64,000 nucleotides of DNA from Pseudothauera rhizosphaerae (GCF_004801305.1 NZ_SSOD01000009.1:1-64000); one strand, 5' to 3'. Positions 28,251-40,430 are shown, counted from the stretch's first letter. Notes: a model not told the origin generated them from the letters alone. Numbers and translations: made by a program.

Positions 28251-28559
28251 TCAGTTTTCCTCCATCACGCATGCCAGCGGATGCTGGTGCTGGCGAGCAA
28301 AGGAGACGACCTGTTCCACCTTGGTCGATGCGATGTCCCTCGGGAAGACGCCGCATACCCCCATGCCCTCTCTGTGGACTTGGAGCATGACCCGCGTGGC
28401 ACGTTCGCGGTCCATGCCGAAAAATTTCTGCAACACGACGACAACGAAATCCATTGGTGTGAAGTCGTCGTTGAGCAATAGCACCTTGTATAACGGCGGA
28501 GGTCTGGTGCTTGTACGTTCCGCCTCGAGTACGAACTCGTCCTGCTTGTGCGTGGCCAT
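28251..28559 (-). CDS. clpS: ATP-dependent Clp protease adaptor ClpS
   Basis: The 102-aa adaptor binds the ClpA N-domain and delivers N-degron substrates. The family core is [19 protein letters not shown], with the N-end binding pocket formed around NDD, M and the helix after it, and [17 protein letters not shown]. The start at 28559 (MATHKQDE) is favoured; a second upstream Met two codons earlier is possible. It lies directly before clpA, as in most proteobacteria. Confidence 0.95.
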   Translation of the reverse strand: MATHKQDEFVLEAERTSTRPPPLYKVLLLNDDFTPMDFVVVVLQKFFGMDRERATRVMLQVHREGMGVCGVFPRDIASTKVEQVVSFARQHQHPLACVMEEN

Positions 28560-29007
28560 GCAACCCATTCTAATCAAGTCGAAGCAGAGTGCAACAGCGC
28601 CGCCTTGGCTTCTATCTGGGGGTTCCGTGCCGAAATACAACAGCCTTTCGACGCCCGTTTCGGTGCACCGCAAACGGCACCATTCGCAATGAGTGCAAGC
28701 CAATCCCGTGCCAGTTTGCACGGCGGTCGGTGGAGCGATCCGGGTCGTGTTGCAGCGCGCAAGCGCCGGGGGTGAAGAAATGCGGAAGAAATGCTTGACG
28801 CTGTGCCGTCAGTTGCGTAAAAGCACTTCCGTATGTCGTGCAAGGTGCAACGCGCTGGCTCCGTCTGGTGTGGCTACGCGTGCAGTCTGCGCCAGGGGGG
28901 CTGCGTCGGTTCTTCCGTTGCGGCAGTGCTGGTTCCGGGTCCTTCGCATCGACATGCCCGCCGGGCTACCCGGTACGTTTCGTGCACTCTTGAAGGATTG
29001 ACGCAAT
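28560..29007 (+). promoter_or_regulatory. 448-bp gap: clpS promoter side and cspA-type leader
   Basis: No convincing gene is present. Long leaders are typical of cold-shock genes. A candidate promoter for the downstream gene is TTGACG (28795-28800), a 17-bp spacer and a weak TAAAAG (28818-28823), which would give a 5' UTR of about 180 nt able to act as a temperature-sensitive RNA. The clpS promoter should lie on the minus strand near 28560-28650. I did not identify a definite cold-box motif. Confidence 0.4.
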
Positions 29008-29211
29008 ATGGCAACTGGCACTGTTAAGTGGTTCAACGACGCCAAGGGTTTTGGTTTCATCACCCCGGACGACGGCAGCGAAGATCTCTTCGCGCATTTT
29101 TCCGCGATCAACATGGGCGGCTTCAAGACCCTGAAGGAAGGCGAGAAGGTCTCCTTCGAGGTCACCCAGGGCCCCAAGGGTAAGCAGGCTTCCAACATCC
29201 AGAAGGTGTAA
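29008..29211 (+). CDS. Cold-shock-domain protein (CspA family)
   Basis: The 67-aa protein is a single OB-fold nucleic-acid-binding domain that melts RNA secondary structure. RNP1 is KGFGFITP and RNP2 is DLFAHFSAI. The start [14 protein letters not shown] and end QASNIQKV are canonical. Whether it is cold-induced or constitutive cannot be told from the protein, but the long upstream leader favours regulated expression. It ends before a perfect palindromic terminator. Confidence 0.97.
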   Translation: MATGTVKWFNDAKGFGFITPDDGSEDLFAHFSAINMGGFKTLKEGEKVSFEVTQGPKGKQASNIQKV

Positions 29212-29274
29212 GAAGCCGGTCAATCGCGGAACGCCGTACCGCTGCGTTGCAGTAGCCGGGTACGGTTCCCCAAA

Positions 29275-29310
29275 GACAAGAGGCCGCCGGAATTCCGGCG
29301 GCCTCTTGTC
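29275..29310. terminator. Perfect 36-bp palindromic terminator between cspA-type gene and rpmG
   Basis: A 16-bp perfect stem (gacaagaggccgccgg at 29275-29290 with its complement at 29295-29310) around an aatt centre lies between convergent genes. It lacks a long T-run, but its stability and position support bidirectional termination. Confidence 0.8.
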
Positions 29311-29345
29311 GTCTGGAGCGCTCTCGCCCCGGTGGGGCGTGCTGC

Positions 29346-29513
29346 TTACTTCAGCTTGATTTCCTTGTACAGGACGTGCTTGCGCGCGACCGGATCGTAC
29401 TTCTTGAACTCGAGCTTCTGCGGGGTGGTGCGCTTGTTCTTCGAGGTGGTGTAGAAGTGGCCGGTGCCGGCAGTCGACTCCAGCTTGATCTTCTCGCGAA
29501 TGCCTTTTGCCAT
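29346..29513 (-). CDS. rpmG: 50S ribosomal protein L33
   Basis: The 55-aa basic protein of the large subunit reads [18 protein letters not shown] at the start and ends with a [10 protein letters not shown]-type tail. It has the family's [20 protein letters not shown] centre but no CxxC pairs, so it is the zinc-free (C-minus) type. It lies 40 nt downstream of rpmB in the usual rpmB-rpmG operon. Confidence 0.96.
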   Translation of the reverse strand: MAKGIREKIKLESTAGTGHFYTTSKNKRTTPQKLEFKKYDPVARKHVLYKEIKLK

Positions 29514-29553
29514 GTTGCTCTCCGTTCAGTGCGTGGCGAGTCCGGGGACGGCC

Positions 29554-29790
29554 TCAGATTTTCTCGCCGCGGGCGCGAAGTTCGGCAACGACTTCGTCAA
29601 TGCCCTTCTTGTCGATGGTGCGCAGGCCGGCATTCGACACACGCAGGCTGATCCAGCGGTTCTCGGCCTCGCTCCAGAACCGGCGGTTCTGCAGGTTGGG
29701 GAGGAAACGACGCTTGGTCTTGTTGTTGGCGTGGGAAACATGATTTCCCACCATCGGTGCTTTACCGGTCACTTGGCAGACGCGAGCCAT
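29554..29790 (-). CDS. rpmB: 50S ribosomal protein L28
   Basis: The 78-aa ribosomal protein has the family start [20 protein letters not shown] and the block [17 protein letters not shown]. The first Cys lacks a partner, indicating the zinc-free type like the neighbouring L33. It is the first gene of the rpmB-rpmG pair, about 100 bp downstream of radC on the same strand. Confidence 0.97.
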   Translation of the reverse strand: MARVCQVTGKAPMVGNHVSHANNKTKRRFLPNLQNRRFWSEAENRWISLRVSNAGLRTIDKKGIDEVVAELRARGEKI

Positions 29791-29891
29791 ACGATGCTCC
29801 AGGGAATTCGGATTGCGAAAACCGCGGAGGATACTCCATGGGGCCGGTCCGACGCAAGTGCCTGAGGCGCGATGTCAGGCGGGCGCAGTGC

Positions 29892-30569
29892 TCACAACAG
29901 GCCGCGTTCGGCGAACGACAGCGGCGCGCCGTGGGCGGTGACGACGAAGTGGTCGAGCACGCGGATGTCCACCAGCGCGAGTGCCTGCTTGAGGCTTGCG
30001 GTGAGCAACTCGTCGGCGTGGCTCGGTTCGGCGGCGCCGGAAGGGTGATTGTGCGCCAGGATCACCGCGGCGGCGTTGTGGGCCAGTGCCAGCTTGACGA
30101 CTTCGCGGGGGTATACGTTGGTCTGGGTGAGGGTGCCGCGGAACAGTTCGACCGCTTCGATCAGGCGGTTGCGCGCGTCGAGCAGCAGCACCGCAAACAC
30201 CTCGTGGGGCAGGCTGCCCAGGCGCAGCCGCAGCCAGTCGCGCACCGCGCCGGGCGTGTCGAGCACGTCGCGTTCGGCCATTTCCTCGCCCAGTGCGCGC
30301 CGTGCCAGTTCCATCACCGCCTGCAGTTGGGCATACTTCGCCAGCCCCATGCCGGGAAGGCGAGCAAAATCGGCTGCGGAAGCGTTGCACAGGCAGGTGA
30401 GGCTGCCGAAGTGGGCGAGCAGGTCGCGCCCCAGGTCCACTGCGCTGCGCCCGCGCACGCCGACGCGCAGGAACAGGGCGAGCAGTTCGGCGTCGCTCAG
30501 GTTGCGCGCGCCGCGTGCCAGGAGTTTTTCGCGCGGACGCTCGTCCGCCGGCCAGTCGGTGATCGCCAT
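29892..30569 (-). CDS. radC: RadC-family JAB1/MPN domain protein
   Basis: The 225-aa protein has an N-terminal helix-hairpin-helix region and a C-terminal RadC/JAMM metal-binding domain. The metal motif is [15 protein letters not shown], with the upstream Glu in [11 protein letters not shown] nearby. It was once called a DNA repair gene, but its true role is uncertain. It commonly sits next to coaBC-dut and rpmB-rpmG in proteobacteria, as here. It is divergent from coaBC across 46 bp. Confidence 0.93.
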   Translation of the reverse strand: MAITDWPADERPREKLLARGARNLSDAELLALFLRVGVRGRSAVDLGRDLLAHFGSLTCLCNASAADFARLPGMGLAKYAQLQAVMELARRALGEEMAERDVLDTPGAVRDWLRLRLGSLPHEVFAVLLLDARNRLIEAVELFRGTLTQTNVYPREVVKLALAHNAAAVILAHNHPSGAAEPSHADELLTASLKQALALVDIRVLDHFVVTAHGAPLSFAERGLL

Positions 30570-30615
30570 GGGTGGTCATCTGATTTGAACGGAATCTCGA
30601 TTAGACCCTAATGTC

Positions 30616-31821
30616 ATGAACGAACTCAAGGGCAGGAAGCTCGTACTCGGCGTCACCGGCGGCGTGGCGGCCTACAAGGCGGCCGAGCTGACCCGGTTGC
30701 TGACCAAGGCGGGTGCGGAGGTCCACGTGGTGATGACCGAGGCGGGCACGCACTTCGTCACGCCGGTCACCTTCCAGGCCCTGTCCGGCCACACGGTGTG
30801 GACCGACCTGTGGGACGGGCGCATGGGCAACAACATGGCGCACATCGATCTGACGCGCGGCGCCGACGGCATCCTGATCGCGCCGGCCTCGGCCGATACT
30901 ATCGCCAAGCTGGTGCACGGCCTGGCGGACGACCTGCTGTCCACGCTGTGCCTGGCGCGGGATTGCCCGCTGATGGTGGCACCGGCGATGAACCGGCAGA
31001 TGTGGGAGAACCCGGCCACCCGCCGCAACGTGGCTCAGCTCGCCGCCGACGGCGTGGCGGTGTTCGGCCCGGCCGAGGGCGACCAGGCCTGCGGCGAGAT
31101 TGGTCCCGGACGCATGCTGGAGCCGGAGGAACTGCTGGAGTCCGTCATCGCCTTCTTCCAGCCCAAGCTGCTGGCCGGGCGCAAGGTGGTGCTGACGGCG
31201 GGGCCGACCTTCGAGGCCATCGACCCGGTGCGCGGCATCACCAATTCCAGTTCCGGCAAGATGGGCTACGCGCTGGCGCGAGCCTGTGCGCGGGCGGGGG
31301 CGGAAGTGGTGCTGGTCAGCGGTCCCGTGGCGCTCCCGGCGCCGGTGGGGGTGCGGCGCGTTGCGGTGCAGAGCGCGCTGGAGATGCGCGACGCGGTGTT
31401 CGCCAACCTGTCCGGTGCATCGATCTTCATCGGCGTCGCCGCGGTCGCCGACTACCGCCCGCTCAAGGCGGCCGAGCACAAGGTCAAGAAGTCCGGTGAC
31501 ACGATGCAACTGACGCTCACGCTCAATCCGGACATCCTCGCCGAGGTCGCGGCCCTGCCCGAACCGCCGTTCTGCGTGGGCTTCGCCGCGGAAAGCCGCG
31601 AGCTGGATACCTACGCGCAAGGCAAGCGGGTGGCCAAGCGCCTGCCGCTGCTGGTCGGCAACCTGGTGCAGGACGGGCTGGGGGGCGACGACAACGAGGT
31701 GGTGCTGTACGACGAGAACGGGCGCTATCCGCTCGGGCGGTCGTCCAAGGCGGAACTGGCGAAGCGCATCGTGGACCATCTGGCCGCGCTGCTGAACGGT
31801 GGTGCGCAAAGGGAGGAATGA
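30616..31821 (+). CDS. coaBC: Bifunctional phosphopantothenoylcysteine decarboxylase / synthetase
   Basis: The 401-aa flavoprotein makes 4'-phosphopantetheine for coenzyme A. The N-terminal decarboxylase (CoaC) half has [14 protein letters not shown], the active His in [13 protein letters not shown] and [12 protein letters not shown]. The C-terminal synthetase (CoaB) half has [17 protein letters not shown]-type residues and [10 protein letters not shown]. The Asn of FAAES and the lysine-rich KHKVKKSGD-like loop support CTP use. The stop overlaps the dut start by 4 bases. Confidence 0.97.
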   Translation: MNELKGRKLVLGVTGGVAAYKAAELTRLLTKAGAEVHVVMTEAGTHFVTPVTFQALSGHTVWTDLWDGRMGNNMAHIDLTRGADGILIAPASADTIAKLVHGLADDLLSTLCLARDCPLMVAPAMNRQMWENPATRRNVAQLAADGVAVFGPAEGDQACGEIGPGRMLEPEELLESVIAFFQPKLLAGRKVVLTAGPTFEAIDPVRGITNSSSGKMGYALARACARAGAEVVLVSGPVALPAPVGVRRVAVQSALEMRDAVFANLSGASIFIGVAAVADYRPLKAAEHKVKKSGDTMQLTLTLNPDILAEVAALPEPPFCVGFAAESRELDTYAQGKRVAKRLPLLVGNLVQDGLGGDDNEVVLYDENGRYPLGRSSKAELAKRIVDHLAALLNGGAQREE

Positions 31822-32273
31822 GCATGCACAAGATCGACGTGAAACTGATCGACCCCCGCCTGCGCAGCCACGCGCCGGCCTACGCCACGCCGGGGGCGGC
31901 GGGGCTGGACCTGCGCGCCTGCATCGACGTCTCCCTGACCCTGCATCCGGGCGAGACCGCGCTGGTGCCGAGCGGCCTGGCCATCCACCTGGCGGACCCG
32001 GGGCTGGCGGCGATGATCCTGCCGCGCTCCGGGCTGGGCCACAAGCACGGCATCGTGCTCGGCAACCTGGTCGGGCTCATCGATTCCGACTATCAGGGGC
32101 AGATCTTCGTCTCGGTGTGGAACCGCGGGCGCGAGACCTTCACCATCCAGCCCATGGAACGCATCGCCCAACTGGTGGTGGTGCCGGTGCTGCAGGTCGG
32201 TTTCAACGTGGTGGACGAATTCGCGCGCTCCGAGCGTGGCGGCAACGGCTTCGGCAGCACCGGCAAGCATTGA
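31818..32273 (+). CDS. dut: Deoxyuridine triphosphatase
   Basis: The 151-aa trimeric enzyme hydrolyses dUTP to dUMP, keeping uracil out of DNA and supplying dTMP synthesis. Five dUTPase motifs are visible, including [27 protein letters not shown] and the C-terminal [11 protein letters not shown]. It is coupled to coaBC upstream (ATGA), and its stop overlaps the start of the nudix gene (TGATG). Confidence 0.97.
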   Translation: MSMHKIDVKLIDPRLRSHAPAYATPGAAGLDLRACIDVSLTLHPGETALVPSGLAIHLADPGLAAMILPRSGLGHKHGIVLGNLVGLIDSDYQGQIFVSVWNRGRETFTIQPMERIAQLVVVPVLQVGFNVVDEFARSERGGNGFGSTGKH

Positions 32274-32707
32274 TGACAGGGCAGCCGCATCCGGGCATTC
32301 CGGTCGGGGTACACGTCGTGGTGGAGCGCGACGGCCGGGTGCTGATGATGCGCCGCGCCGGCACCGGTTTCTTCGACGGACTGTACAGCCTGCCGGGCGG
32401 GCACGTGGAGGCGGGTGAATCCATCGCCCGCACCGCGGCGCGGGAGATCGGCGAGGAGACCGGCCTGCTGCTGCGGGAAGCGGACGTGGTGCCGCTGGGT
32501 GTGGTGCATCGCCTGTCGGACACCAACCGCATCGACTTCTTCGTCCGCGCCCGGGCCTGGGCTGGCGAACCGCGCATCTGCGAGCCCCTCAAGTGCGACC
32601 GGCTGGAATGGTTCGCCCCCGACGCGCTGCCTGAGACCACGGTGCCCTACGTGCGCCGCGCGCTGGCGGAGGGTTCCGGCCCCTGGCTGCTCGAACTGGG
32701 CTGGTGA
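32273..32707 (+). CDS. NUDIX hydrolase
   Basis: The 144-aa protein hydrolyses a nucleoside diphosphate linked to another moiety. The nudix box GGHVEAGESIARTAAREIGEETGL (described here by positions about 41-64) fits Gx5Ex7REUxEExGU. The substrate is unknown; coupling to dut suggests nucleotide sanitising. The start overlaps the dut stop by one base. The gene converges on aceK with a 22-bp gap. Confidence 0.9.
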   Translation: MTGQPHPGIPVGVHVVVERDGRVLMMRRAGTGFFDGLYSLPGGHVEAGESIARTAAREIGEETGLLLREADVVPLGVVHRLSDTNRIDFFVRARAWAGEPRICEPLKCDRLEWFAPDALPETTVPYVRRALAEGSGPWLLELGW

Positions 32708-32729
32708 GCCGGCGCCGTTCGTAGTTCGT

Positions 32730-34502
32730 TCAGGCCGCGGCCCCTTCCGCGGGCGCGGCGGGAAACAGGTTGCGGAAGCGGATTTCCTCCGGATAGGGGA
32801 AGAAATCCTCCACGTAGCCGCTGCGTATGGTTTCCTGCGCCCGCTGCCAGAAGCCGGGCTCCAGCAGGTCCCGGTGGTACTTCAGGAAGGCCTTGCGCAC
32901 GCGCGGCGAACCGAGCAGGAAGGTGGCGAATTCTTCCGGGAACACATCCATGGGGGCGGCGGAATACCAGGGCTCGCCCGCCAGTTCCATCTCCGGGTAG
33001 GGCGCGGGCGGAATCTTGCGGAAGTTCATGTCGGTCATGAACTCGATCTCGTCGTAGTCGTAGAACACGATGCGCCCGTAGCGCGTCACGCCGAAGTTCT
33101 TCCACAGCATGTCGCCGGGGAAGATGTTGGCGATGGCCAGTTCCCGGATGGCGTTGCCGTATTCGCGCACCGCGTGCTCCACCTCCTCGTCGCTGGATTT
33201 CTCCAGGTAGATGTTGAGCGGCGTCATGCGGCGCTCGATGTAGAGGTGCTTGATGACCACCGAGTCGCCGTCGATCTCGAAGGAGGAGGGGGCGAGTTGC
33301 GCCAGTTCCTCCAGCAGCTCCGGGTGGAAGCGCGACAGGGGCAGCGCCGCGTTGGAGTATTCCAGCGTGTCGGCCATGCGCCCGACCCGGTCCACCTGCT
33401 TCACGATCTGGTACTTGCGCTTGACCGTGGCGCGGTCCATGTTCTTCGTGCTGCCGAACACGTCCTTGATGATCTTGAAGACGTAGGGGTAGGACGGCAG
33501 CGTGAACACCAGCATGACCATGCCGCGGATGCCCGGCGCGACGATGAAGCGGTCGTTGGAATGGCGCAGATGGGCCACCAGGTCGCGGAAGAACATGGTC
33601 TTGCCCTGCTTGCCCAGGCCCAGCATGGTGTAGAGCTCGCTTCTCGGCTTGTGGGGCATGATGGAGCGCAGGAAGTGCACGTAGCCGGAGGGCACTTCCA
33701 TATCCACCAGGAAGTAGGCGCGCGACAGGGAAAACAGCACCGAGATGCGCCATGGGTCCAGGATGATGGTGTCGATGTAGAGCCTGCCGGCGGCGTTGTG
33801 GCGCACCGCCAGCGCGAAGGGCGTCTCCTGGTAGCCGTTGACGCCCTTGCCGATGATGTAGGCCGTCTTGTTGCGGTAGAAGGCGGAGAACAGCACCTGG
33901 ACCTGGCAGTTCACCTCCATCGCCGGCCACGACCCCAGGTACTGTTCGGTGGCGCGCAGCACGTGGTCGATGTCCCGCTCCAGGTCCTCGAAGGGGCGCT
34001 GCCAGTCGAAATCCTCCACGATGCGCCGCACCGTGGCGCGCAGGCCCTCGTCCTGGGGGTAGTAGCTGCTGTACACCGGCGGGAAGGATTCGATGTATTC
34101 GGTGGCGATGGCCGGGCGAGCGAAGATGTAGTCGTTGTTGTAATAGGTGCGGTGCAGGATCTTGCAGCACACGGAGTTGAAGAAGGTCTCCGCCAGCTCG
34201 GGCTGCTTGTGGCGGATCAGCATGCCGATGTAGTGCAGCTTGACCTGCTGCCAGGTGGCGTCGTCCAGGGAATCGGCGTCGAACTCCTGGTGCAGGCGGT
34301 GCACGGCCTCGTCCACGCGGTCGTCGTAGAACTGCACGCGGTCGCGCACGGCGTCGAGCTGGCCCTGCCAGTCGGCGGCCTCGAAGCTCTCCTTGGCGCG
34401 CCGGCTGGTGTCGCGAAAGATGCGGTAGTGCTTGTTGAAGCCTTCGATCAGCGCCTGCGCGATCGCCTGCGCCACCGGGTTCTCACCGGAAACTGCGTCC
34501 AT
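32730..34502 (-). CDS. aceK: Isocitrate dehydrogenase kinase/phosphatase
   Basis: The 590-aa bifunctional enzyme phosphorylates and dephosphorylates Icd, switching isocitrate between the TCA cycle and the glyoxylate bypass. The C-terminal kinase-like domain has LPSYPYVFKIIKD near the ATP-binding Lys and RYGRIVFYDYDEIEFMTD with the catalytic Asp region. The N-terminal regulatory part includes FSAFYRNKTAYIIGKG. Length is usual. It is not next to aceA but lies divergent from two isocitrate dehydrogenase genes. The only one carrying the AceK target motif is the second, dimeric one. Confidence 0.97.
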   Translation of the reverse strand: MDAVSGENPVAQAIAQALIEGFNKHYRIFRDTSRRAKESFEAADWQGQLDAVRDRVQFYDDRVDEAVHRLHQEFDADSLDDATWQQVKLHYIGMLIRHKQPELAETFFNSVCCKILHRTYYNNDYIFARPAIATEYIESFPPVYSSYYPQDEGLRATVRRIVEDFDWQRPFEDLERDIDHVLRATEQYLGSWPAMEVNCQVQVLFSAFYRNKTAYIIGKGVNGYQETPFALAVRHNAAGRLYIDTIILDPWRISVLFSLSRAYFLVDMEVPSGYVHFLRSIMPHKPRSELYTMLGLGKQGKTMFFRDLVAHLRHSNDRFIVAPGIRGMVMLVFTLPSYPYVFKIIKDVFGSTKNMDRATVKRKYQIVKQVDRVGRMADTLEYSNAALPLSRFHPELLEELAQLAPSSFEIDGDSVVIKHLYIERRMTPLNIYLEKSSDEEVEHAVREYGNAIRELAIANIFPGDMLWKNFGVTRYGRIVFYDYDEIEFMTDMNFRKIPPAPYPEMELAGEPWYSAAPMDVFPEEFATFLLGSPRVRKAFLKYHRDLLEPGFWQRAQETIRSGYVEDFFPYPEEIRFRNLFPAAPAEGAAA

Positions 34503-34936
34503 CGTTCTTCCCCTGCATGCCGGGCGGACGGGGTAAGTGTCGCACTGGGCGGGGCGGAAGGGCTAGAGCGCACGCTCCGGATTCCGCCTTGCGATTCCGT
34601 CCGGGCTGCGGGCGGCAGTCTTCTATCATTTATCTATTTCATGATGTGAGATGTCTTTTTGCAGAGATCGATGAACGCCGTTCACGGGGCTATAATGCGG
34701 CGTTCGAAAAGTCGGTTGGAAGTCGCCAGGCCTCGCAGAGCGGAATACCGCCGCCCGGCCTGCAGTGGCTGCGCGGAGGGCCGGGCCAGGGCACGAGGGG
34801 GCGTGCCGGCCGGGCCGTGGCTCCGCAGCTCCAATGTCTTTCAACGCGCCAGGCGCAGCCCTGCCTTCTGCGTCCGTTTCCTGACCGCACCGGTATTGCG
34901 GGCGGTTCTATCGTGACGACGAGGGAGTGAGTAGCC
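34503..34936 (+). promoter_or_regulatory. 434-bp divergent promoter region between aceK and the monomeric Idh gene
   Basis: No gene is seen. A consensus -10 TATAAT occurs at 34691-34696 with only a weak -35 (tcgatg, 34668-34673), so an activator may be needed if it drives the downstream gene. An AT-rich patch at 34620-34660 precedes it. About 240 nt of GC-rich leader would follow. Confidence 0.42.
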
Positions 34937-37168
<2,232 letters not shown>

Positions 37169-37187
37169 GGAGGTCTGCGCAGCCCGG

Positions 37188-37214
37188 CCCGGCGCCTGCA
37201 AGGGCGCCGGGTTT
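37188..37214 (+). terminator. Hairpin directly after the monomeric Idh gene
   Basis: The stem cccggcgcc (37188-37196) and ggcgccggg (37203-37211), followed by ttt, lies 20 nt after the stop codon. It is a moderate intrinsic terminator. Confidence 0.65.
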
Positions 37215-37238
37215 GGGGGATAATCGCGGGGCAACTGC

Positions 37239-37275
37239 CGCCCCGGGCCGGCAGCGGCCCGGGGCGTTTTCTTTT
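37239..37275 (+). terminator. Strong terminator or attenuator ahead of icd
   Basis: A 12-bp perfect stem (cgccccgggccg at 37239-37250 with its complement at 37255-37266) is followed by ttttctttt. It lies about 80 bp before the icd start. It could finish termination of the upstream gene. If a promoter lies near GATAAT (37219-37224), it could instead act as a leader attenuator. Confidence 0.78.
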
Positions 37276-37356
37276 GGGCGACGCCCACACTGCCGGCCTG
37301 AGCGCGTTGAAACAACGGAGACTGTTACACGCACGTCAACCAGGAGGGGAGTACGC

Positions 37357-38601
37357 ATGAGCGCATCCAAGATCACGGTTCCGGCAGGCGGACAGAAGAT
37401 CATTCCCGGCCAACCCGTTCCCGACAATCCCATCATCCCGTTCATCGAAGGCGACGGCATCGGCATCGACATCACCCCGGTGATGATCAAGGTCATCGAT
37501 GCGGCGGTGGCCAAGGCCTACGGCGGCAAGAAGAAAATCCACTGGATGGAGGTCTATGCCGGGGAGAAATCCACCCGCATCTACGGCCCCGACGAGTGGC
37601 TGCCCAAGGAGACCTTCGACGCCCTGAAGGAATTCTCCGTCTCCATCAAGGGCCCGATGACCACCCCGGTGGGCGGCGGCATCCGCTCGCTCAACGTCGC
37701 CTTGCGCCAGGAACTGGACCTCTACCAGTGCGTGCGCCCCGTGCGCTACTTCAAGGGCGTGCCCAGTCCGCTGAAGAACCCGGAACTGACTGACATGGTC
37801 ATCTACCGCGAGAACACCGAGGACATCTACGCCGGCATCGAATGGCAGGCCCTGTCCGACGGCGCAAGGAAGGTCATCGCCTTTCTGCAGAACGAGATGG
37901 GGGTCAGGAAGATCCGCTTTCCGGAAACCTCCGGCATCGGCATCAAGCCCGTCTCCATCGAAGGCACCAGCCGCATCGTGCGCGCCGCCATCCGGTACGC
38001 CATCGACAACGACCGCAAGTCGGTCACGCTGGTGCACAAGGGCAACATCATGAAGTTCACCGAGGGCCTGTTCCGCGACATCGGCTACAAGGTCGCCCAG
38101 GAGGAATTCGGCGCCCAGCCCATCGACGGGGGCCCGTGGTGCAGTTTCGAGAACCCCGGGACCGGCCGCGAGATCATCGTCAAGGACGCCATCGCCGACG
38201 CCTTCCTGCAGCAGATCCTGCTGCGTCCGGCGGAATACGACGTGATCGCCACCCTCAACCTCAACGGCGACTACGTCTCCGACGCGCTGGCGGCCCAGGT
38301 CGGCGGCATCGGCATCGCGCCGGGGGCCAACATCTCCGACCAGTACGCCTGCTTCGAGGCCACCCACGGCACTGCGCCCAAGTACGCCGGCCAGGACAAG
38401 GTGAACCCCGGCTCGCTGATCCTTTCCGCCGAGATGATGCTGCGCCACCTGGGCTGGAAGGAAGCCGCGGACCTAGTCATCAAGGGCATGGAAGCGGCCA
38501 TCGCCGACAAGCAGGTCACCTACGACTTCGCCCGCCTGATGGAAGGTGCCAACGAGATCTCCTGCTCGGCCTTCGGCGACGCGATGATCGCGCGCATGTA
38601 G
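37357..38601 (+). CDS. icd: NADP-dependent isocitrate dehydrogenase, dimeric type
   Basis: The 414-aa enzyme is the classical homodimeric TCA-cycle isocitrate dehydrogenase. The phosphorylatable Ser111 sits in [15 protein letters not shown], the AceK target loop (Ser113 in E. coli). [12 protein letters not shown], the NADP-specific end of [16 protein letters not shown]-like sequence and [13 protein letters not shown] are also seen. A strong ribosome site (ggagggga) precedes the ATG at 37357. It lies immediately after an unrelated monomeric isozyme and about 3 kb from divergent aceK. Confidence 0.97.
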   Translation: MSASKITVPAGGQKIIPGQPVPDNPIIPFIEGDGIGIDITPVMIKVIDAAVAKAYGGKKKIHWMEVYAGEKSTRIYGPDEWLPKETFDALKEFSVSIKGPMTTPVGGGIRSLNVALRQELDLYQCVRPVRYFKGVPSPLKNPELTDMVIYRENTEDIYAGIEWQALSDGARKVIAFLQNEMGVRKIRFPETSGIGIKPVSIEGTSRIVRAAIRYAIDNDRKSVTLVHKGNIMKFTEGLFRDIGYKVAQEEFGAQPIDGGPWCSFENPGTGREIIVKDAIADAFLQQILLRPAEYDVIATLNLNGDYVSDALAAQVGGIGIAPGANISDQYACFEATHGTAPKYAGQDKVNPGSLILSAEMMLRHLGWKEAADLVIKGMEAAIADKQVTYDFARLMEGANEISCSAFGDAMIARM

Positions 38602-38632
38602 GCAGGCGGCTGGCCGTCTCCGTATTCCCGGC

Positions 38633-38664
38633 GAGGCTCCCGCGTTGCGGGGGCCTCTTTCTTT
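38633..38664 (+). terminator. Intrinsic terminator after icd
   Basis: The stem gaggctcccgc pairs with gcgggggcctc (one T-G pair) around a gtt loop, followed by tttcttt. It ends icd transcripts. Confidence 0.82.
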
Positions 38665-38825
38665 GTGCGCGGCCGGCGCCTTGTCTCCGCGAACCGCCGC
38701 ATCATTGTGGTTTCATGACGGCGGTGGCGCTTTCCGTTGACCGAGGTCAACCCCCGTGAGCGGGCAGAAATCGCAGTCTGGCCTAAACTGTGAAGGTTCT
38801 TTGGCCGATCCAGGAGGAAAGCCCC

Positions 38826-39920
38826 ATGACCATGATGAAAGCAACCGTTTTCGTAGCGCCGGGCCGTATCGAACTGGTAGACAAACCGATTCCGGACGTC
38901 GGGCCCAACGACGCCCTGATCCGCATCACCACTACCACCATCTGCGGCACCGACGTACACATCCTCAAGGGCGAATACCCGGTCAAGCCCGGCCTCACCA
39001 TCGGCCACGAGCCGGTGGGCGTGATCGAGAAACTGGGCAGCGCCGTGCAGGGCTACACCGAAGGCCAGCGCGTGATCGCCGGCGCCATCTGCCCCAATTT
39101 CAACTCCTACGCCGCGCAGGACGGCGCCCCCTCCCAGGACGGCAGCTACCTCATCCCCAGCGGGCAGTGCGGCCGCCACGGCTACAAAGCCACCGCCGGC
39201 TGGCGCTTCGGCAACCTCATCGACGGCACCCAGGCCGAATACGTGCTGGTGCCCGACGCCCAGGCCAACCTGGCACCCATCCCCGACGGCCTCACCGACG
39301 AACAGGTGCTGATGTGCCCGGACATCATGTCCACCGGTTTCAAAGGCGCCGAGAATGCCAACATCCGGCTCGGCGACACGGTGGCCGTGTTCGCCCAGGG
39401 CCCCATCGGCCTGTGTGCCACCGCCGGCGCCCGCCTGCTGGGGGCGACCACCGTCATCGCGGTGGACGGCAACGACCACCGGCTGGGCGTCTCGAAAGTG
39501 ATGGGCGCGGACGTGACGCTGAACTTCCGCAACTGCGACGTCGTCGATGAAATCCTCAAGCTCACCGACGGCCGCGGCGTCGATTCCGCCATCGAGGCGC
39601 TCGGAACCCAGGGCACCTTCGAATCCGCCCTGCGCATACTCAAGCCCGGTGGCACGCTTTCCAGCCTGGGCGTGTACTCCAGCGACCTGAAGATTCCCCT
39701 GGGCGCCTTCGCCGCCGGCCTCGGCGACCACAAGATCAACACCGCCCTGTGTCCCGGCGGCAAGGAACGCATGCGCCGGCTGATGAACGTGGTCGCCTCC
39801 GAGCGCGTGGACCTGGGCGTGCTGGTCACGCACCGCTACAAGCTCGACGACATCGTGGCCGCCTACGAACTGTTCGCCAACCAGCGCGACGGGGTGCTGA
39901 AGGTCGCCATCCAGCCCTGA
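38826..39920 (+). CDS. Zinc-dependent NAD(P) alcohol dehydrogenase
   Basis: The 364-aa medium-chain dehydrogenase has catalytic zinc ligands Cys40 (TICGTDVH), His61-Glu62 (GHEP) and Asp166 (CPDIMST), the set found in TBADH/secondary-alcohol-type enzymes. The four-Cys structural-zinc lobe is absent. The cofactor fold has GPIGLCATAGARLLGA followed by VDGNDHR; the acidic residue suggests NAD+ preference. Aggagg stands upstream of the ATG at 38826. The gene is flanked by terminators, hence monocistronic. The substrate is unknown; short secondary or primary alcohols are typical. Confidence 0.88.
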   Translation: MTMMKATVFVAPGRIELVDKPIPDVGPNDALIRITTTTICGTDVHILKGEYPVKPGLTIGHEPVGVIEKLGSAVQGYTEGQRVIAGAICPNFNSYAAQDGAPSQDGSYLIPSGQCGRHGYKATAGWRFGNLIDGTQAEYVLVPDAQANLAPIPDGLTDEQVLMCPDIMSTGFKGAENANIRLGDTVAVFAQGPIGLCATAGARLLGATTVIAVDGNDHRLGVSKVMGADVTLNFRNCDVVDEILKLTDGRGVDSAIEALGTQGTFESALRILKPGGTLSSLGVYSSDLKIPLGAFAAGLGDHKINTALCPGGKERMRRLMNVVASERVDLGVLVTHRYKLDDIVAAYELFANQRDGVLKVAIQP

Positions 39921-39944
39921 TCCGCGTCCGTTCAGTGCATCGGT

Positions 39945-39975
39945 AACGCCCGGCCCTTACCGGCCGGGCGTTTTC
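39945..39975 (+). terminator. Intrinsic terminator after the alcohol dehydrogenase gene
   Basis: The stem aacgcccggcc (39945-39955) and ggccgggcgtt (39962-39972) is followed by more T residues (tttt at 39971-39974). Confidence 0.88.
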
Positions 39976-40094
39976 ATCCATAGATGGGGATGTTCAGCCG
40001 TATTGCGCTGGATGGCATACGGCACGTATCGACATTCGGCGCAATGCCTTTTGGTTATTGCGCCCTATGCGGGCTGGAGGCTTTGGCGCCGAGG

Positions 40095-40430
40095 TCACCA
40101 GGACCATTCCTCAATGAACCTCGCGGCCGCTCGTTCATTCACCACTGATATCTCACAGTGCACAGAATAGAGAAGAGAGCCCCGGAAGATGGCGACATAT
40201 CGTTCGCCGCCGCCAGGGCGCGGCGGCCAGCTCTCCAGGGTGGCACCGTGCATCCGGGCTTTCTCGCCTATCGCATCGAATGGTTCGCCCCTTGAAACTG
40301 TCGAGCAGAACTCGGTGGCCTTGTGCAATGCCTTTCGGTCGAAGAATGCACCCGCAAAGAAATACGCAACCGGCAACAGAATCGCCATGCATGTGGTGAC
40401 GGCGACGACACGAACTGCCCTCTTTGCCAA
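40095..40430 (-). CDS. Small membrane-anchored protein of unknown function
   Basis: The 111-aa protein is not recognised. It has one N-terminal membrane segment (VVAVTTCMAILLPVAYFFAG), then a soluble, probably periplasmic, domain with a WPPRPGGGERYVAIF centre and a C-terminal FIEEWSW. No catalytic motif is evident. Codon use and base composition are less GC-rich than the rest of the window. It lies on the same strand as another unknown membrane protein about 90 bp upstream, and the two may form an operon. Confidence 0.6.
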   Translation of the reverse strand: MAKRAVRVVAVTTCMAILLPVAYFFAGAFFDRKALHKATEFCSTVSRGEPFDAIGEKARMHGATLESWPPRPGGGERYVAIFRGSLLYSVHCEISVVNERAAARFIEEWSW

